Shown: one piece after another, positions 17,778-25,126 of the stretch | How positions within the stretch are numbered: the stretch's first letter is position 1 | How the letters are laid out: every line of letters starts with the position of its first letter | Origin: Albidovulum sp. | GTDB taxonomy: Bacteria > Pseudomonadota > Alphaproteobacteria > Rhodobacterales > Rhodobacteraceae | Assembly: GCA_026989275.1 (NCBI GenBank) | Contig: JALSJQ010000050.1 | Coordinates: 1-36,372 of the forward strand | Direction: 5' to 3' | Length of the DNA stretch: 36,372 nucleotides | The notes under the pieces: model-generated | Databases searched by the model: none | Told to the model about the DNA's origin: nothing | What the model saw: only the letters and a program-made list of their open reading frames with translations | Position numbers and translations under genes: made by a program

Positions 17778-18281
17778 ATGACCGAACAGAACCAGGCCGG
17801 CGAACATCCGCTCCCGCGCGTCGAGGCGCTGGGGCAATATGTCCGCGATCTCTCCTTCGAGAACATCGCCATGCAGACGGGCCTCAACCCCGAAGGGCCG
17901 CCCAAGGTGCAGGTCGAGGTCAATCTCGGCGCCAATACCCGCTCCCAGCCCAACGAATACGAGGTGCTCGTCAAGCTCGGCATCAAGGCCGACACCCAGA
18001 AGGACGAGCCGATCTTCATTCTCGAGCTCGAATACGGCGCCGTCTTCCGCATCGAGAACGTGCCGGAAGATCAGCTGCACCCCTTCCTGATGATCGAATG
18101 CCCGCGGATCATGTTTCCCTTCCTGCGCCGCATCGCGCATGACGTGACCCGCGACGGCGGCTTCCCGCCGCTCAATCTGGAGAACATCGACTGGATCGCG
18201 CTCTATCGCAACGAGATGGCGCGCCAGCAGGCGATGGCCGAAGCGGGGGGACAAGGACAGGGCCAAGGCCGGCCGAACTGA
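17778..18281 (+). CDS. secB: protein-export chaperone SecB
   Basis: Cytosolic tetrameric chaperone that keeps preproteins unfolded and hands them to SecA. 167 residues. Typical segments are YVRDLSFENI, VNLGANTRSQPNEYEVLVKL, FRIENVPEDQLHPFLMIECPR and FPFLRRIAHDVTRDGGFPPL. A short Gln/Gly-rich tail ends the protein. A GAGGA ribosome binding site lies upstream of ATG 17778. It is convergent with dnaQ. Confidence 0.98.
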   Translation: MTEQNQAGEHPLPRVEALGQYVRDLSFENIAMQTGLNPEGPPKVQVEVNLGANTRSQPNEYEVLVKLGIKADTQKDEPIFILELEYGAVFRIENVPEDQLHPFLMIECPRIMFPFLRRIAHDVTRDGGFPPLNLENIDWIALYRNEMARQQAMAEAGGQGQGQGRPN

Positions 18282-18426
18282 TCGGCCGCTCCGGATCGGC
18301 CTTCGTGAAAGACCAGGGCGGGCCGGTAACGGAAACCTGCCGGTCTTCCCTCGCCGAGAGCCGATGCGCCACCCCTGACCGGTCCGGTGCGTGCCGATCC
18401 TCACGTTTCCCGCTCCGGCGGCGCCC

Positions 18427-19122
18427 TCAGCCGAAGCGGCGCCACAGCGCCTTGTCGCCGAGCGATCTCACCATGTCCTCGTGGGCGCGGCGCTCCTGCT
18501 CGGTCAGCCGCGGCGGCAGCGGCCTGGGGCGCGGCGGTGGCGTCCATTCGGGATCGATGCCTTCGCCACGGCCGGGCAGGGCGGCGTTCGCCGCAAGTTC
18601 GAGGCCGGGCTGCAGCCCTCCCTTGAGGTGAAGATAGACGGCGGCGAGAAGCTCGCTGTCGAGCAGGGCGCCGTGTTTCTCGCGTGCGGCGAGATCGATG
18701 CCGAAGCGCGTGCAGAGCGCGTCGAGGGTGTTGTTCGCCCCGGGAAAGCGCGTCCGCGCCAGCGCCAGCGTGTCCACCGCACGCGATGGCGGCAGCGGCT
18801 CGCGGCCGGCGCGCACGAGTTCGGCATTGAGAAAACGCATGTCGAAGGCGGCGTTGTGGATCACGAGCGGCGCCTCGCCGATGAAGTCGAGGAAGTCATC
18901 GACGATCTCGCGGAAGCGGGGCTTGTCGGCCAGAAAATCGGCGCTGAGCCCGTGCACCGCCTCGGCCTCGGCCGGCATGTCGCGCTCGGGGTTGAGATAG
19001 ACGTGGAAGGTCCGGCCCGTGGGCAGGAGGTTCTCGATCTCGACGCAACCGATCTCGACGATGCGGTGGCCGCTCTCGGGCTCGAGGCCGGTGGTTTCGG
19101 TGTCGAGGACGATCTCGCGCAT
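18427..19122 (-). CDS. dnaQ: DNA polymerase III epsilon subunit (3'-5' proofreading exonuclease)
   Basis: A DEDDh exonuclease, 231 residues. The Exo I motif DTETTG is at residues 7–12, Exo II is in VIHNAAFDMRFLN, and Exo III includes REKHGALLDSELLAAVY with catalytic His and Asp. The C-terminal PPRPRPLPPRLTEQE segment is the linker and polymerase-contact region. In alphaproteobacteria the gene sits downstream of coaE, as here (43 bp), at the end of the maf–aroE–coaE–dnaQ operon running leftward from the origin. Confidence 0.97.
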   Translation of the reverse strand: MREIVLDTETTGLEPESGHRIVEIGCVEIENLLPTGRTFHVYLNPERDMPAEAEAVHGLSADFLADKPRFREIVDDFLDFIGEAPLVIHNAAFDMRFLNAELVRAGREPLPPSRAVDTLALARTRFPGANNTLDALCTRFGIDLAAREKHGALLDSELLAAVYLHLKGGLQPGLELAANAALPGRGEGIDPEWTPPPRPRPLPPRLTEQERRAHEDMVRSLGDKALWRRFG

Positions 19123-19165
19123 GGTCTCTCCGTGATACCGGGGCCGGACTGCGCCGGCGGAAGTT

Positions 19166-19822
19166 TCAGAAGTTTCGGTCGGTCTGCAAATCGGCGTTCC
19201 TCAGGCGGGCGAGAACCCGCCGCACCCCTTCTCGTGCCGTCTCGGGGGTGGAGGTGTCGATGACGAAATCCGCCCGGCGGCGCTTTTCGGCATCGGGCAA
19301 CTGGCGGGCGAGGATGCGGGCGAACTCTTCCTCGCTCATCGTCCCCCGGGCGAGAACCCGCTTCCTTTGCGCTTCGGGCGGGGCCGAGACCACGACCACG
19401 ACATCGACCTCGCCCTCCGCTCCGGTCTCGAAGAGAAGCGGCACGTCGACCACGACCAGGTCATGGCCTGCCTCGCCGGCCCGCTCGATGAAGGCGGTGC
19501 GATCCTCGGCGACGAGCGGGTGGATTGCGGCCTCGAGCCGCGCGAGAGCCTCCTTGTCGTCGAGCACCCGGGCCCGCAGGCGGGCGCGATCGACCCCTTC
19601 GGGGGTGACGGCGCCGGGAAAGAGCCGCGCGACCACCTTCGTGCCGGCCGCGCCGGGGCCGTAGAGACGGTGAACGGCGGCATCGGCATCCCATACGGGG
19701 ACGCCGGCTTCGGCAAAGAGGCGGGCGGTGGCGGTCTTGCCCATGCCGATCGACCCCGTAAGGCCGATGACCCGCGGCCGGGGGCGTTCTCGGTCGCTGG
19801 TCTTCTTGCCCGACGCCGTCAT
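19166..19822 (-). CDS. coaE: dephospho-CoA kinase
   Basis: Last step of coenzyme A biosynthesis: phosphorylates the 3'-OH of dephospho-CoA. 218 residues from ATG 19822. The P-loop VIGLTGSIGMGKT is near residues 18–30, VWDADAAVHRLY follows, and VPLLFETGAE and the lid region RQLPDAEKRRRADFVIDT are conserved. ATG 19855 (MAKGDEEGG...) is an alternative start 11 codons upstream that would almost abut the aroE stop. I prefer 19822 because its product is nearer the family length, but the evidence between them is thin. Third gene of the maf operon. Confidence 0.95.
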   Translation of the reverse strand: MTASGKKTSDRERPRPRVIGLTGSIGMGKTATARLFAEAGVPVWDADAAVHRLYGPGAAGTKVVARLFPGAVTPEGVDRARLRARVLDDKEALARLEAAIHPLVAEDRTAFIERAGEAGHDLVVVDVPLLFETGAEGEVDVVVVVSAPPEAQRKRVLARGTMSEEEFARILARQLPDAEKRRRADFVIDTSTPETAREGVRRVLARLRNADLQTDRNF

Positions 19823-19865
19823 GCCTTGCCCGCCTTCCTCGTCACCCTTCGCCATCCCTTCGTGT

Positions 19866-20714
19866 TCATCCGGCCAGAACCGCCTTGCGCAAGTCGCCGT
19901 CCACCTCCGGGCGGCGGCCGAACCAGCTTTCGAACCCCGGCACGGCCTGGTGGAGCAACATGCCGAGCCCGTCCACCACCCGGCACCCATGAGCCTCGGC
20001 GCGGATCAGAAGGTCGGTCATCAGCGGCGTGTAGACGATATCGGCCACGACGGCGCTTTTCGGCAGGGCTTCGAGGCGCAATCTGAGCGGCGGCTTTCCC
20101 TTCATGCCGAGAGAGGTGGTATTGACAAGGGTGGCGGCACCTTCGAGCGCCCGTTCGGCCTCGATCCACTCCACCGGATGCACGCGGGCGCCGAAATGTT
20201 CGGCAAGGAGCTCGGCCCGGGCGCGGGTGCGGTTTGCCAGCCGGATTTCGGGGGCCCCGGCGTCGAGCAGGGCGTGGATGACCGCCCGGGCGGCACCGCC
20301 GGCACCGAGAACGACCGCCGGCCCGGCAGTCGCATCCCAGGAAGGCACCGTCTGCCTCATGTTGGCGAGAAAGCCGTAGGCGTCGGTATTGTCGGCATGG
20401 ATCCTCCCTTCGCCGTGGAAGGTCAGCGTGTTGGCGGCTCCGATGAGCGCAGCCCGGTCGGAGGCGGTGTCGGCAAGGCGGAGCGCGGCTTCCTTGTGGG
20501 GAAGGGTGACGTTGACGCCACGAAATCCCATCTTCGGCAGAATCCGCAGGACCTCGGCAAGATCGGCCGGCCGCACTTCGAGCGGCACGTAATGCCCGCG
20601 GATGCCGTAGCGACCGAGCCAGTGGGCATGAAGCACCGGCGAACGCGACTGGCCGACCGGATCGCCGATGACACCGGCCACGAGCGGCTGCGCGATCTTT
20701 CCGTTCCCTGTCAT
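19866..20714 (-). CDS. aroE: shikimate dehydrogenase (NADP+)
   Basis: Reduces 3-dehydroshikimate to shikimate in aromatic amino acid biosynthesis. 282 residues. Substrate-binding SRSPVLHAHW is near residue 23, GVNVTLPHKE near 66 with the catalytic Lys, NTDAYGF with the catalytic Asp, the nucleotide-binding loop GAGGAARAV near 136, and NRTRARAELLAE with the NADP-phosphate-selecting arginine region. The C-terminal GLGMLLHQAVPGFESWFG is typical. It is 31 bp downstream of maf. Confidence 0.97.
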   Translation of the reverse strand: MTGNGKIAQPLVAGVIGDPVGQSRSPVLHAHWLGRYGIRGHYVPLEVRPADLAEVLRILPKMGFRGVNVTLPHKEAALRLADTASDRAALIGAANTLTFHGEGRIHADNTDAYGFLANMRQTVPSWDATAGPAVVLGAGGAARAVIHALLDAGAPEIRLANRTRARAELLAEHFGARVHPVEWIEAERALEGAATLVNTTSLGMKGKPPLRLRLEALPKSAVVADIVYTPLMTDLLIRAEAHGCRVVDGLGMLLHQAVPGFESWFGRRPEVDGDLRKAVLAG

Positions 20715-20745
20715 GGCACCCTCCCCGAACGGCCTGCCGCCACGC

Positions 20746-21345
20746 TCAGCCTTCGAGATGGCCGATATCCGTGAGGTATCGCAAGAGTGGCAGCAGCGGC
20801 AAACCCTGAATCGTGAAAAGATCGCCCTCGATCCGGTCCATCAGCCGCACCCCTTCGCCCTCGATCATGTAGGCCCCGACGCTTCGGCAAACAACGGAAC
20901 CGTTGCGTTCGAGGTAGCGGGCCAGATAGGCGTCCGAGAAGGGCCGCATCGACAGCCGGGGCACCGCGACATGGCGCCAGAGCGCCCGGCCGTCGCGAAC
21001 GATGACAGCGGCGGTGACGAGCTCGTGGGTACCGCCTCTGAGACGGCGCAGCTGCGCCGCTGCTTCTCCGATGTCGGCGGGCTTCCGGAAAATCTCTCCC
21101 TCGTGCACGAGAAGCTGATCGGCTCCGAGCACCAGCCGGCCCGCATGGCGACGCGATACCGACACCGCCTTGTGCTCGGCGAGAGTGTCGGCGATGTCGC
21201 GTGGCGCGGCGCCGGAATCGATTGCGGCGAGGCGGATCATTTCCTCGTCCACCCGCGGCATTTCCACCTCATGCGGCACATGCGCCGCCTCGAGCATCCT
21301 GCGGCGGGCTGCCGAACCCGAAGCGAGAACGATCCCCTGATCCAT
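20746..21345 (-). CDS. maf: Maf family nucleoside triphosphate pyrophosphatase
   Basis: Maf/ADQ-type house-cleaning pyrophosphatase that hydrolyses non-canonical or certain canonical NTPs; the cytosolic substrate is not decidable from sequence. 199 residues. IVLASGSAARRRMLE is at the N terminus, and RLVLGADQLLVHEGEIFRKP carries the catalytic Asp. ATG 21345 and a second ATG at 21351 are both possible starts. A perfect DnaA box (TTATGCACA on this strand) covers this start region at 21345–21353, so replication-initiator binding and maf expression could be linked. First gene leftward of the origin. Confidence 0.93.
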   Translation of the reverse strand: MDQGIVLASGSAARRRMLEAAHVPHEVEMPRVDEEMIRLAAIDSGAAPRDIADTLAEHKAVSVSRRHAGRLVLGADQLLVHEGEIFRKPADIGEAAAQLRRLRGGTHELVTAAVIVRDGRALWRHVAVPRLSMRPFSDAYLARYLERNGSVVCRSVGAYMIEGEGVRLMDRIEGDLFTIQGLPLLPLLRYLTDIGHLEG

Positions 21346-21353
21346 GTGCATAA
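21345..21353 (-). promoter_or_regulatory. DnaA box (perfect)
   Basis: Reads TTATGCACA on the minus strand, matching TTWTNCACA. It overlaps the maf start codons. Confidence 0.65.
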
Positions 21354-21488
21354 CCTGTGGCTTGTTCCGCCGAAACGATGGCTGCGGCCGGCCGGATGAT
21401 CCGACTGGCGGCGGCTCCCGCCTTCCATTCACCCGTCGGCGGAAAAATGGCAATGGTCATCCACGGTGGACGAGTGTGCGTTCAATTC

Positions 21489-21497
21489 TGTGGAAAG
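21489..21497 (-). promoter_or_regulatory. DnaA box (one mismatch)
   Basis: Reads CTTTCCACA on the minus strand, one base from TTWTNCACA. It lies on the maf side of the AT-rich segment. Confidence 0.45.
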
Positions 21498-21619
21498 GTG
21501 CTCTCTCCGCCTTTCATTCCCCGATATCCTTTAGGAAATGGATTGGCAACCAATTGAAAATTTTTATCTTTTCACGTCCACTCCAGAACCGGATCAGCCC
21601 CGATTCTCCGGGAAAAGGC

Positions 21620-21628
21620 TGTGGAAAT
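21620..21628 (-). promoter_or_regulatory. DnaA box (one mismatch)
   Basis: Reads ATTTCCACA on the minus strand, one base from consensus. It lies on the hemJ side of the AT-rich segment, facing the box at 21643. Confidence 0.45.
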
Positions 21629-21642
21629 CTGCACAATTCCAC

Positions 21643-21651
21643 TTTTCCACA
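21643..21651 (+). promoter_or_regulatory. DnaA box (perfect)
   Basis: TTTTCCACA, matching TTWTNCACA. It forms an inverted pair with the box at 21620–21628. Confidence 0.65.
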
Positions 21652-21716
21652 GTTCAGCAATCACACACTTACCTATTTTCATCTTCCTGTTTATGGAGGG
21701 GGAAACGGAGGAACAC

Positions 21717-22169
21717 ATGAGCGATTTTCTCGTATCGGCCTACCCGTGGACCAAGGCGCTGCACGTGATGTCGGTTCTCAGCTGGATGGCGGGGCTGTTC
21801 TATCTGCCGAGGCTGTTCGTCCATCATGTAGAGCGGACCCGCCCCGGCACCGAGATGGACGGCGTCTTCCAGATGATGGAGCACAAGCTCCTGCGCCTCA
21901 TCATGAACCCGGCGATGATCGCGACCTGGATGTTCGGCCTCGGGCTCGTCTTCACCCCGGGGGTGATCGATTGGGGAGATGGCTGGCCCTGGGTGAAGGC
22001 GGCGGCCGTTCTGGCCATGACCTGGTTTCATCACTGGCTGGCCCGCAAGCGCAAGGAACTGGCTTCGGGCGCCTGGAGGACCAGCGGGAGAACCTTTCGC
22101 ATCATGAACGAAATTCCGACGCTGCTGATGATCGTCATCGTCATCATGGTGGTCGTCAAGCCCTTCTGA
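21717..22169 (+). CDS. hemJ: HemJ-type protoporphyrinogen oxidase (UPF0093 membrane protein)
   Basis: Oxidises protoporphyrinogen IX to protoporphyrin IX in haem synthesis; an inner-membrane protein. 150 residues with about four hydrophobic helices (roughly 12–30, 55–78, 85–105, 125–148). Family features are PWTKALHVMSVLSWMAGLFYLPRLFVHHVE with the conserved His residues, MEHKLLRLIMNPAM, WPWVKAAAVLAMTWFHHWL, and NEIPTLLMIVIVIMVVVKPF. ATG 21717 is chosen because of GGAGG at 21707–21711, five bases upstream. It is the first gene right of the origin. In many alphaproteobacteria hemE (sometimes with hemH or hemC) adjoins hemJ and rho here; none is present. Confidence 0.93.
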   Translation: MSDFLVSAYPWTKALHVMSVLSWMAGLFYLPRLFVHHVERTRPGTEMDGVFQMMEHKLLRLIMNPAMIATWMFGLGLVFTPGVIDWGDGWPWVKAAAVLAMTWFHHWLARKRKELASGAWRTSGRTFRIMNEIPTLLMIVIVIMVVVKPF

Positions 22170-22214
22170 GCGGGATCGTCGGACATCGGTCCTTGCCGGA
22201 AGAGGGGAGCATCG

Positions 22215-22243
22215 TTGACGGGCCGGGCGGAAAGGTCTATGAA
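22215..22243 (+). promoter_or_regulatory. sigma-70-type promoter of rho
   Basis: TTGACG (22215–22220), a 17-base spacer, then TATGAA (22238–22243). It lies in the 155-bp region between hemJ and rho. A GC-rich inverted repeat (GGCCG-TC-CGGCC, about 22249–22260) follows in the leader; autogenous control of rho is known in E. coli, but no attenuator is evident here. Confidence 0.6.
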
Positions 22244-22324
22244 AGGGCGGCCGTCCGGCCGGATGCGGGATTCCCCCTGAAACAGTGAATGACGGCGCGC
22301 ATCGCGCTGCCCGGAGCCATTTCC

Positions 22325-23776
22325 ATGACCACGACAGACGACAAGACCCCCATCAAGGCAGGGTCCGGCACGCTATCCCTGCCCGATCGGAAGACGGAGG
22401 AAGCGGCGGTGGCCGAATCCCCGGAGGTTTCCCCGGAAGCTCCGGCGACGGAAGCACGATCTCGCGGCGTTGCCGTGGAGGGGGAGGCTGACGGGAAACG
22501 GAGCGGCGGACCCGAAACCCTCTCCCTCGCCGAGCTCAAGAAGAAGAGCCCGGCCGAGCTTCTCGAGATGGCCGAAGAGCTCGAGATCGAGAACGCCTCG
22601 TCTATGCGCAAGGGCGACATGCTCTTCACCATTCTCAAGGCGAAGGCCGAAGAGGGTGTCGAGATTCTCGGAGAGGGCGTGATCGAGGTTCTCCAGGACG
22701 GGTTCGGTTTTCTGCGTTCGCCCGAGTCGAACTACCTGCCGGGGCCCGAGGACATCTATGTCAGCCCCGATATGATCCGCCAGTATGCGCTTCGGACCGG
22801 GGACACGGTCGAAGGGGTGATGCGGGCGCCGGAGGATGGCGAGAAGTATTTTGCGCTCGTCAAGGTCACGCGGATCAACTTCGAGGAACCGGAGAAGGCA
22901 CGGCACAAGATCCATTTCGACAACCTCACGCCGCTCTACCCGACGGAGCGGCTGAAGATGGAAATCGACGATCCGAAGGTGAAGGACATCTCCGGCCGCG
23001 TGATCGACCTGGTGGCTCCCCTGGGCAAGGGGCAGCGGGCGCTGATCGTGGCGCCGCCCCGGACCGGCAAGACCGTTCTTCTGCAGAACATCGCCCATTC
23101 GATCGAGAGGAACCACCCGGAGGTTTACCTCATCGTGCTTCTGATCGACGAGCGCCCCGAGGAAGTGACCGACATGCAGCGCTCGGTGAAGGGCGAGGTG
23201 ATTTCATCCACCTTCGACGAGCCGGCGACGCGCCATGTGGCGGTGTCGGAAATGGTGATCGAGAAGGCCAAGCGACTCGTCGAGCACAAGCGCGACGTGG
23301 TGATCCTGCTCGATTCGATCACCCGGCTCGGCCGAGCCTACAACACCGTGGTTCCGTCGTCGGGCAAGGTGCTGACCGGGGGCGTCGACGCCAATGCGCT
23401 GCAGCGGCCGAAGCGCTTCTTCGGGGCGGCCCGGAACATCGAAGAGGGCGGATCGCTCACCATTATCGCCACGGCGCTGATCGAGACCGGCTCGCGCATG
23501 GACGAGGTGATCTTCGAGGAGTTCAAGGGAACCGGCAATTCCGAGATCGTGCTCGACCGCAAGGTGGCCGACAAGCGCATTTTCCCGGCGATCGACATCC
23601 TCAAGTCGGGAACGCGGAAGGAAGAGCTGCTCGTGCCGAAGAAGGATCTTCAGAAAACCTATGTGCTGCGGCGGATTCTCAACCCGATGGGCACGCAGGA
23701 TGCGATCGAGTTCCTGCTCTCGAAGCTCAAGCAGAGCAGGAGCAATGCCGAGTTCTTCGATTCGATGAACACCTGA
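22325..23776 (+). CDS. rho: transcription termination factor Rho
   Basis: Hexameric RNA-dependent ATPase that terminates transcription. From ATG 22325 the product has 483 residues. The recognisable core begins at about residue 66 ([20 protein letters not shown]). An RNA-binding cold-shock-like domain follows ([16 protein letters not shown]), then Walker A in [10 protein letters not shown], the [12 protein letters not shown] segment, Walker [12 protein letters not shown], the Q/R-loop region [13 protein letters not shown], and [10 protein letters not shown]. The first ~65 residues are Ala/Glu/Pro-rich, probably disordered and absent from E. coli Rho (419 aa). GGAG at 22313–22316 favours 22325 over ATG 22289, which has no Shine-Dalgarno sequence. 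Confidence 0.96.
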   Translation: MTTTDDKTPIKAGSGTLSLPDRKTEEAAVAESPEVSPEAPATEARSRGVAVEGEADGKRSGGPETLSLAELKKKSPAELLEMAEELEIENASSMRKGDMLFTILKAKAEEGVEILGEGVIEVLQDGFGFLRSPESNYLPGPEDIYVSPDMIRQYALRTGDTVEGVMRAPEDGEKYFALVKVTRINFEEPEKARHKIHFDNLTPLYPTERLKMEIDDPKVKDISGRVIDLVAPLGKGQRALIVAPPRTGKTVLLQNIAHSIERNHPEVYLIVLLIDERPEEVTDMQRSVKGEVISSTFDEPATRHVAVSEMVIEKAKRLVEHKRDVVILLDSITRLGRAYNTVVPSSGKVLTGGVDANALQRPKRFFGAARNIEEGGSLTIIATALIETGSRMDEVIFEEFKGTGNSEIVLDRKVADKRIFPAIDILKSGTRKEELLVPKKDLQKTYVLRRILNPMGTQDAIEFLLSKLKQSRSNAEFFDSMNT

Positions 23777-23801
23777 GTGTCCCGGCACGGTGGAGAGCCG
23801 C

Positions 23802-25103
23802 ATGGAAGACACGATCTTCGCCGAGGCCACGGCCCGCGGCAGGGCCGGCGTTGCCATCATCCGCGTTTCGGGGCCGAGGGCCCGGGTTGCTGCCGCGGCG
23901 CTTGCCGGCACGCTGCCCGAGCCGCACCGTGCGGCGCTGCGGACGTTCCGGTCCGGGGATGATCTCATCGATCATGGTCTGCTGATCCTGTTCCCGGAAG
24001 GGGCCAGCTTCACCGGGGAAGAGGTGGTCGAATTCCATGTGCATGGTTCGCTGGCCATCACCCGGGCGCTTCTCGAGGCTCTCGGGCGCATCGAGGGGTT
24101 GCGGCCGGCGGCGCCGGGCGAGTTCACCCGCCGTGCCCTTCTCAACGGACGGCTCGACCTTGCGCAGGTTGAAGGGCTTTCCGACCTGATTGCCGCCGAG
24201 ACGGAAGCGCAGCGCAAGCAGGCGATACGGGTGTTTTCCGGGGAGCTTGGCGGCAAGGTCGGCATGTGGCGGAAAGATCTGGTCGAGATCGCGGCTCATG
24301 TCGAGGCGCTGATCGATTTTTCCGACGAGGATGTTCCCGCGACCCTGCCCGAAGCGCTGATCGCTCGGCTCGACGGTGTTCGCGAAAGCCTCGAGGCGGC
24401 TCTTCGGGGGAGTGCGGCGGCGGAGCGGATCCGCGAGGGGTTCGAGGTGGCGATCATCGGCGCGCCCAATGTCGGGAAATCGAGCCTCCTCAACCACCTG
24501 GCAGGGCGGGAAGCGGCGATCGTCTCGGATGTTCCCGGCACCACGCGAGATGTCATCGAGGTGCGGCTCGAGCTTGCCGGTCTTCCCGTCACCCTGCTCG
24601 ATACCGCGGGGCTGCATGAGCCGGGCGACGAGATCGAACGCATCGGGATCGAACGGGCCAGAGCGCGCGCCGAGGCGGCGGATCTGCGGCTGATCCTTCT
24701 CGAGCATGACGGGGAGCTTCCCGAGGGAGTGATGCCAGATCCCGACGATCTGATCGTCATCACGAAGACCGACCTGACGGAGCAGCCGCCGGTTCACGGG
24801 ATCGGCATTTCCAGCCGAACGGGGGCGGGGATCGACAGACTGCTGTCGGCGATCGGGGAACGGTTGTCCGCCAAGGCGGCGGGTGCTTCTCTCGTCACGA
24901 CCCAGCGGCAGCGCCATGCCGTTTCGGAAGCGCTTCGTTCCATCGAGGCTGCGCAGCAGTTCGTTTCGCGGGTGGATGAGCACCCCGAAATCCTTGCCGA
25001 ACATCTGAGAGGGGCGATCACGGCTCTTGAAATGCTGATCGGCAAGGTCGATGTTGAGCATCTCCTGGACGACATCTTCTCTCGATTCTGCATCGGCAAA
25101 TAG
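23802..25103 (+). CDS. mnmE: tRNA modification GTPase MnmE
   Basis: With MnmG, installs the carboxymethylaminomethyl group at U34 of certain tRNAs. 433 residues. The N-terminal tetrahydrofolate-binding domain (TIFAEATARGRAGVAIIRVSG) is followed by a helical domain, an inserted G domain with GAPNVGKSS near residue 220, DVPGTTRD, DTAGLH, and TKTD in place of the usual NKxD, then the C-terminal motif FCIGK, whose Cys is conserved in the family. ATG 23802 has GGAGAG four bases upstream; an in-frame GTG at 23790 is the weaker alternative. It is 25 bp after rho and 15 bp before mnmG. Confidence 0.97.
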   Translation: MEDTIFAEATARGRAGVAIIRVSGPRARVAAAALAGTLPEPHRAALRTFRSGDDLIDHGLLILFPEGASFTGEEVVEFHVHGSLAITRALLEALGRIEGLRPAAPGEFTRRALLNGRLDLAQVEGLSDLIAAETEAQRKQAIRVFSGELGGKVGMWRKDLVEIAAHVEALIDFSDEDVPATLPEALIARLDGVRESLEAALRGSAAAERIREGFEVAIIGAPNVGKSSLLNHLAGREAAIVSDVPGTTRDVIEVRLELAGLPVTLLDTAGLHEPGDEIERIGIERARARAEAADLRLILLEHDGELPEGVMPDPDDLIVITKTDLTEQPPVHGIGISSRTGAGIDRLLSAIGERLSAKAAGASLVTTQRQRHAVSEALRSIEAAQQFVSRVDEHPEILAEHLRGAITALEMLIGKVDVEHLLDDIFSRFCIGK

Positions 25104-25110
25104 TGCGAGG

Positions 25111-25126
25111 TGTTTCACATGAAACA
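25111..25126 (+). promoter_or_regulatory. parS site 1 (ParB binding), over the mnmG start
   Basis: TGTTTCACATGAAACA, one base from the conserved TGTTTCACGTGAAACA. It contains the mnmG ATG (25119–25121) and begins immediately after the GAGG ribosome binding site. Confidence 0.85.

Larger units (their letters stand above)
21346..21716. other. probable chromosomal replication origin (oriC)
   Basis: A 371-bp intergenic region between divergent maf and hemJ. It is strikingly AT-richer than the rest of the window, with an AT-rich run at about 21531–21575 (including TTGAAAATTTTTATCTTTTC) as a candidate unwinding element and a neighbouring palindrome ATTGG-CAA-CCAAT at 21542–21554. DnaA-box matches: 21345–21353, 21489–21497, 21620–21628 and 21643–21651, with weaker ones at 21457–21465 and 21627–21635. 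A GANTC (CcrM-type) site is at 21602–21606. Flanking transcription diverges, and parS sites and parAB lie a few kb to the right. Alphaproteobacterial origins are commonly in this gene neighbourhood. Function is inferred, not shown. Confidence 0.75.

Noticed and set aside
18282-18426. Terminator between convergent secB and dnaQ
   Set aside because: Several GC-rich imperfect inverted repeats are present but none has a clean stem followed by a T-run.
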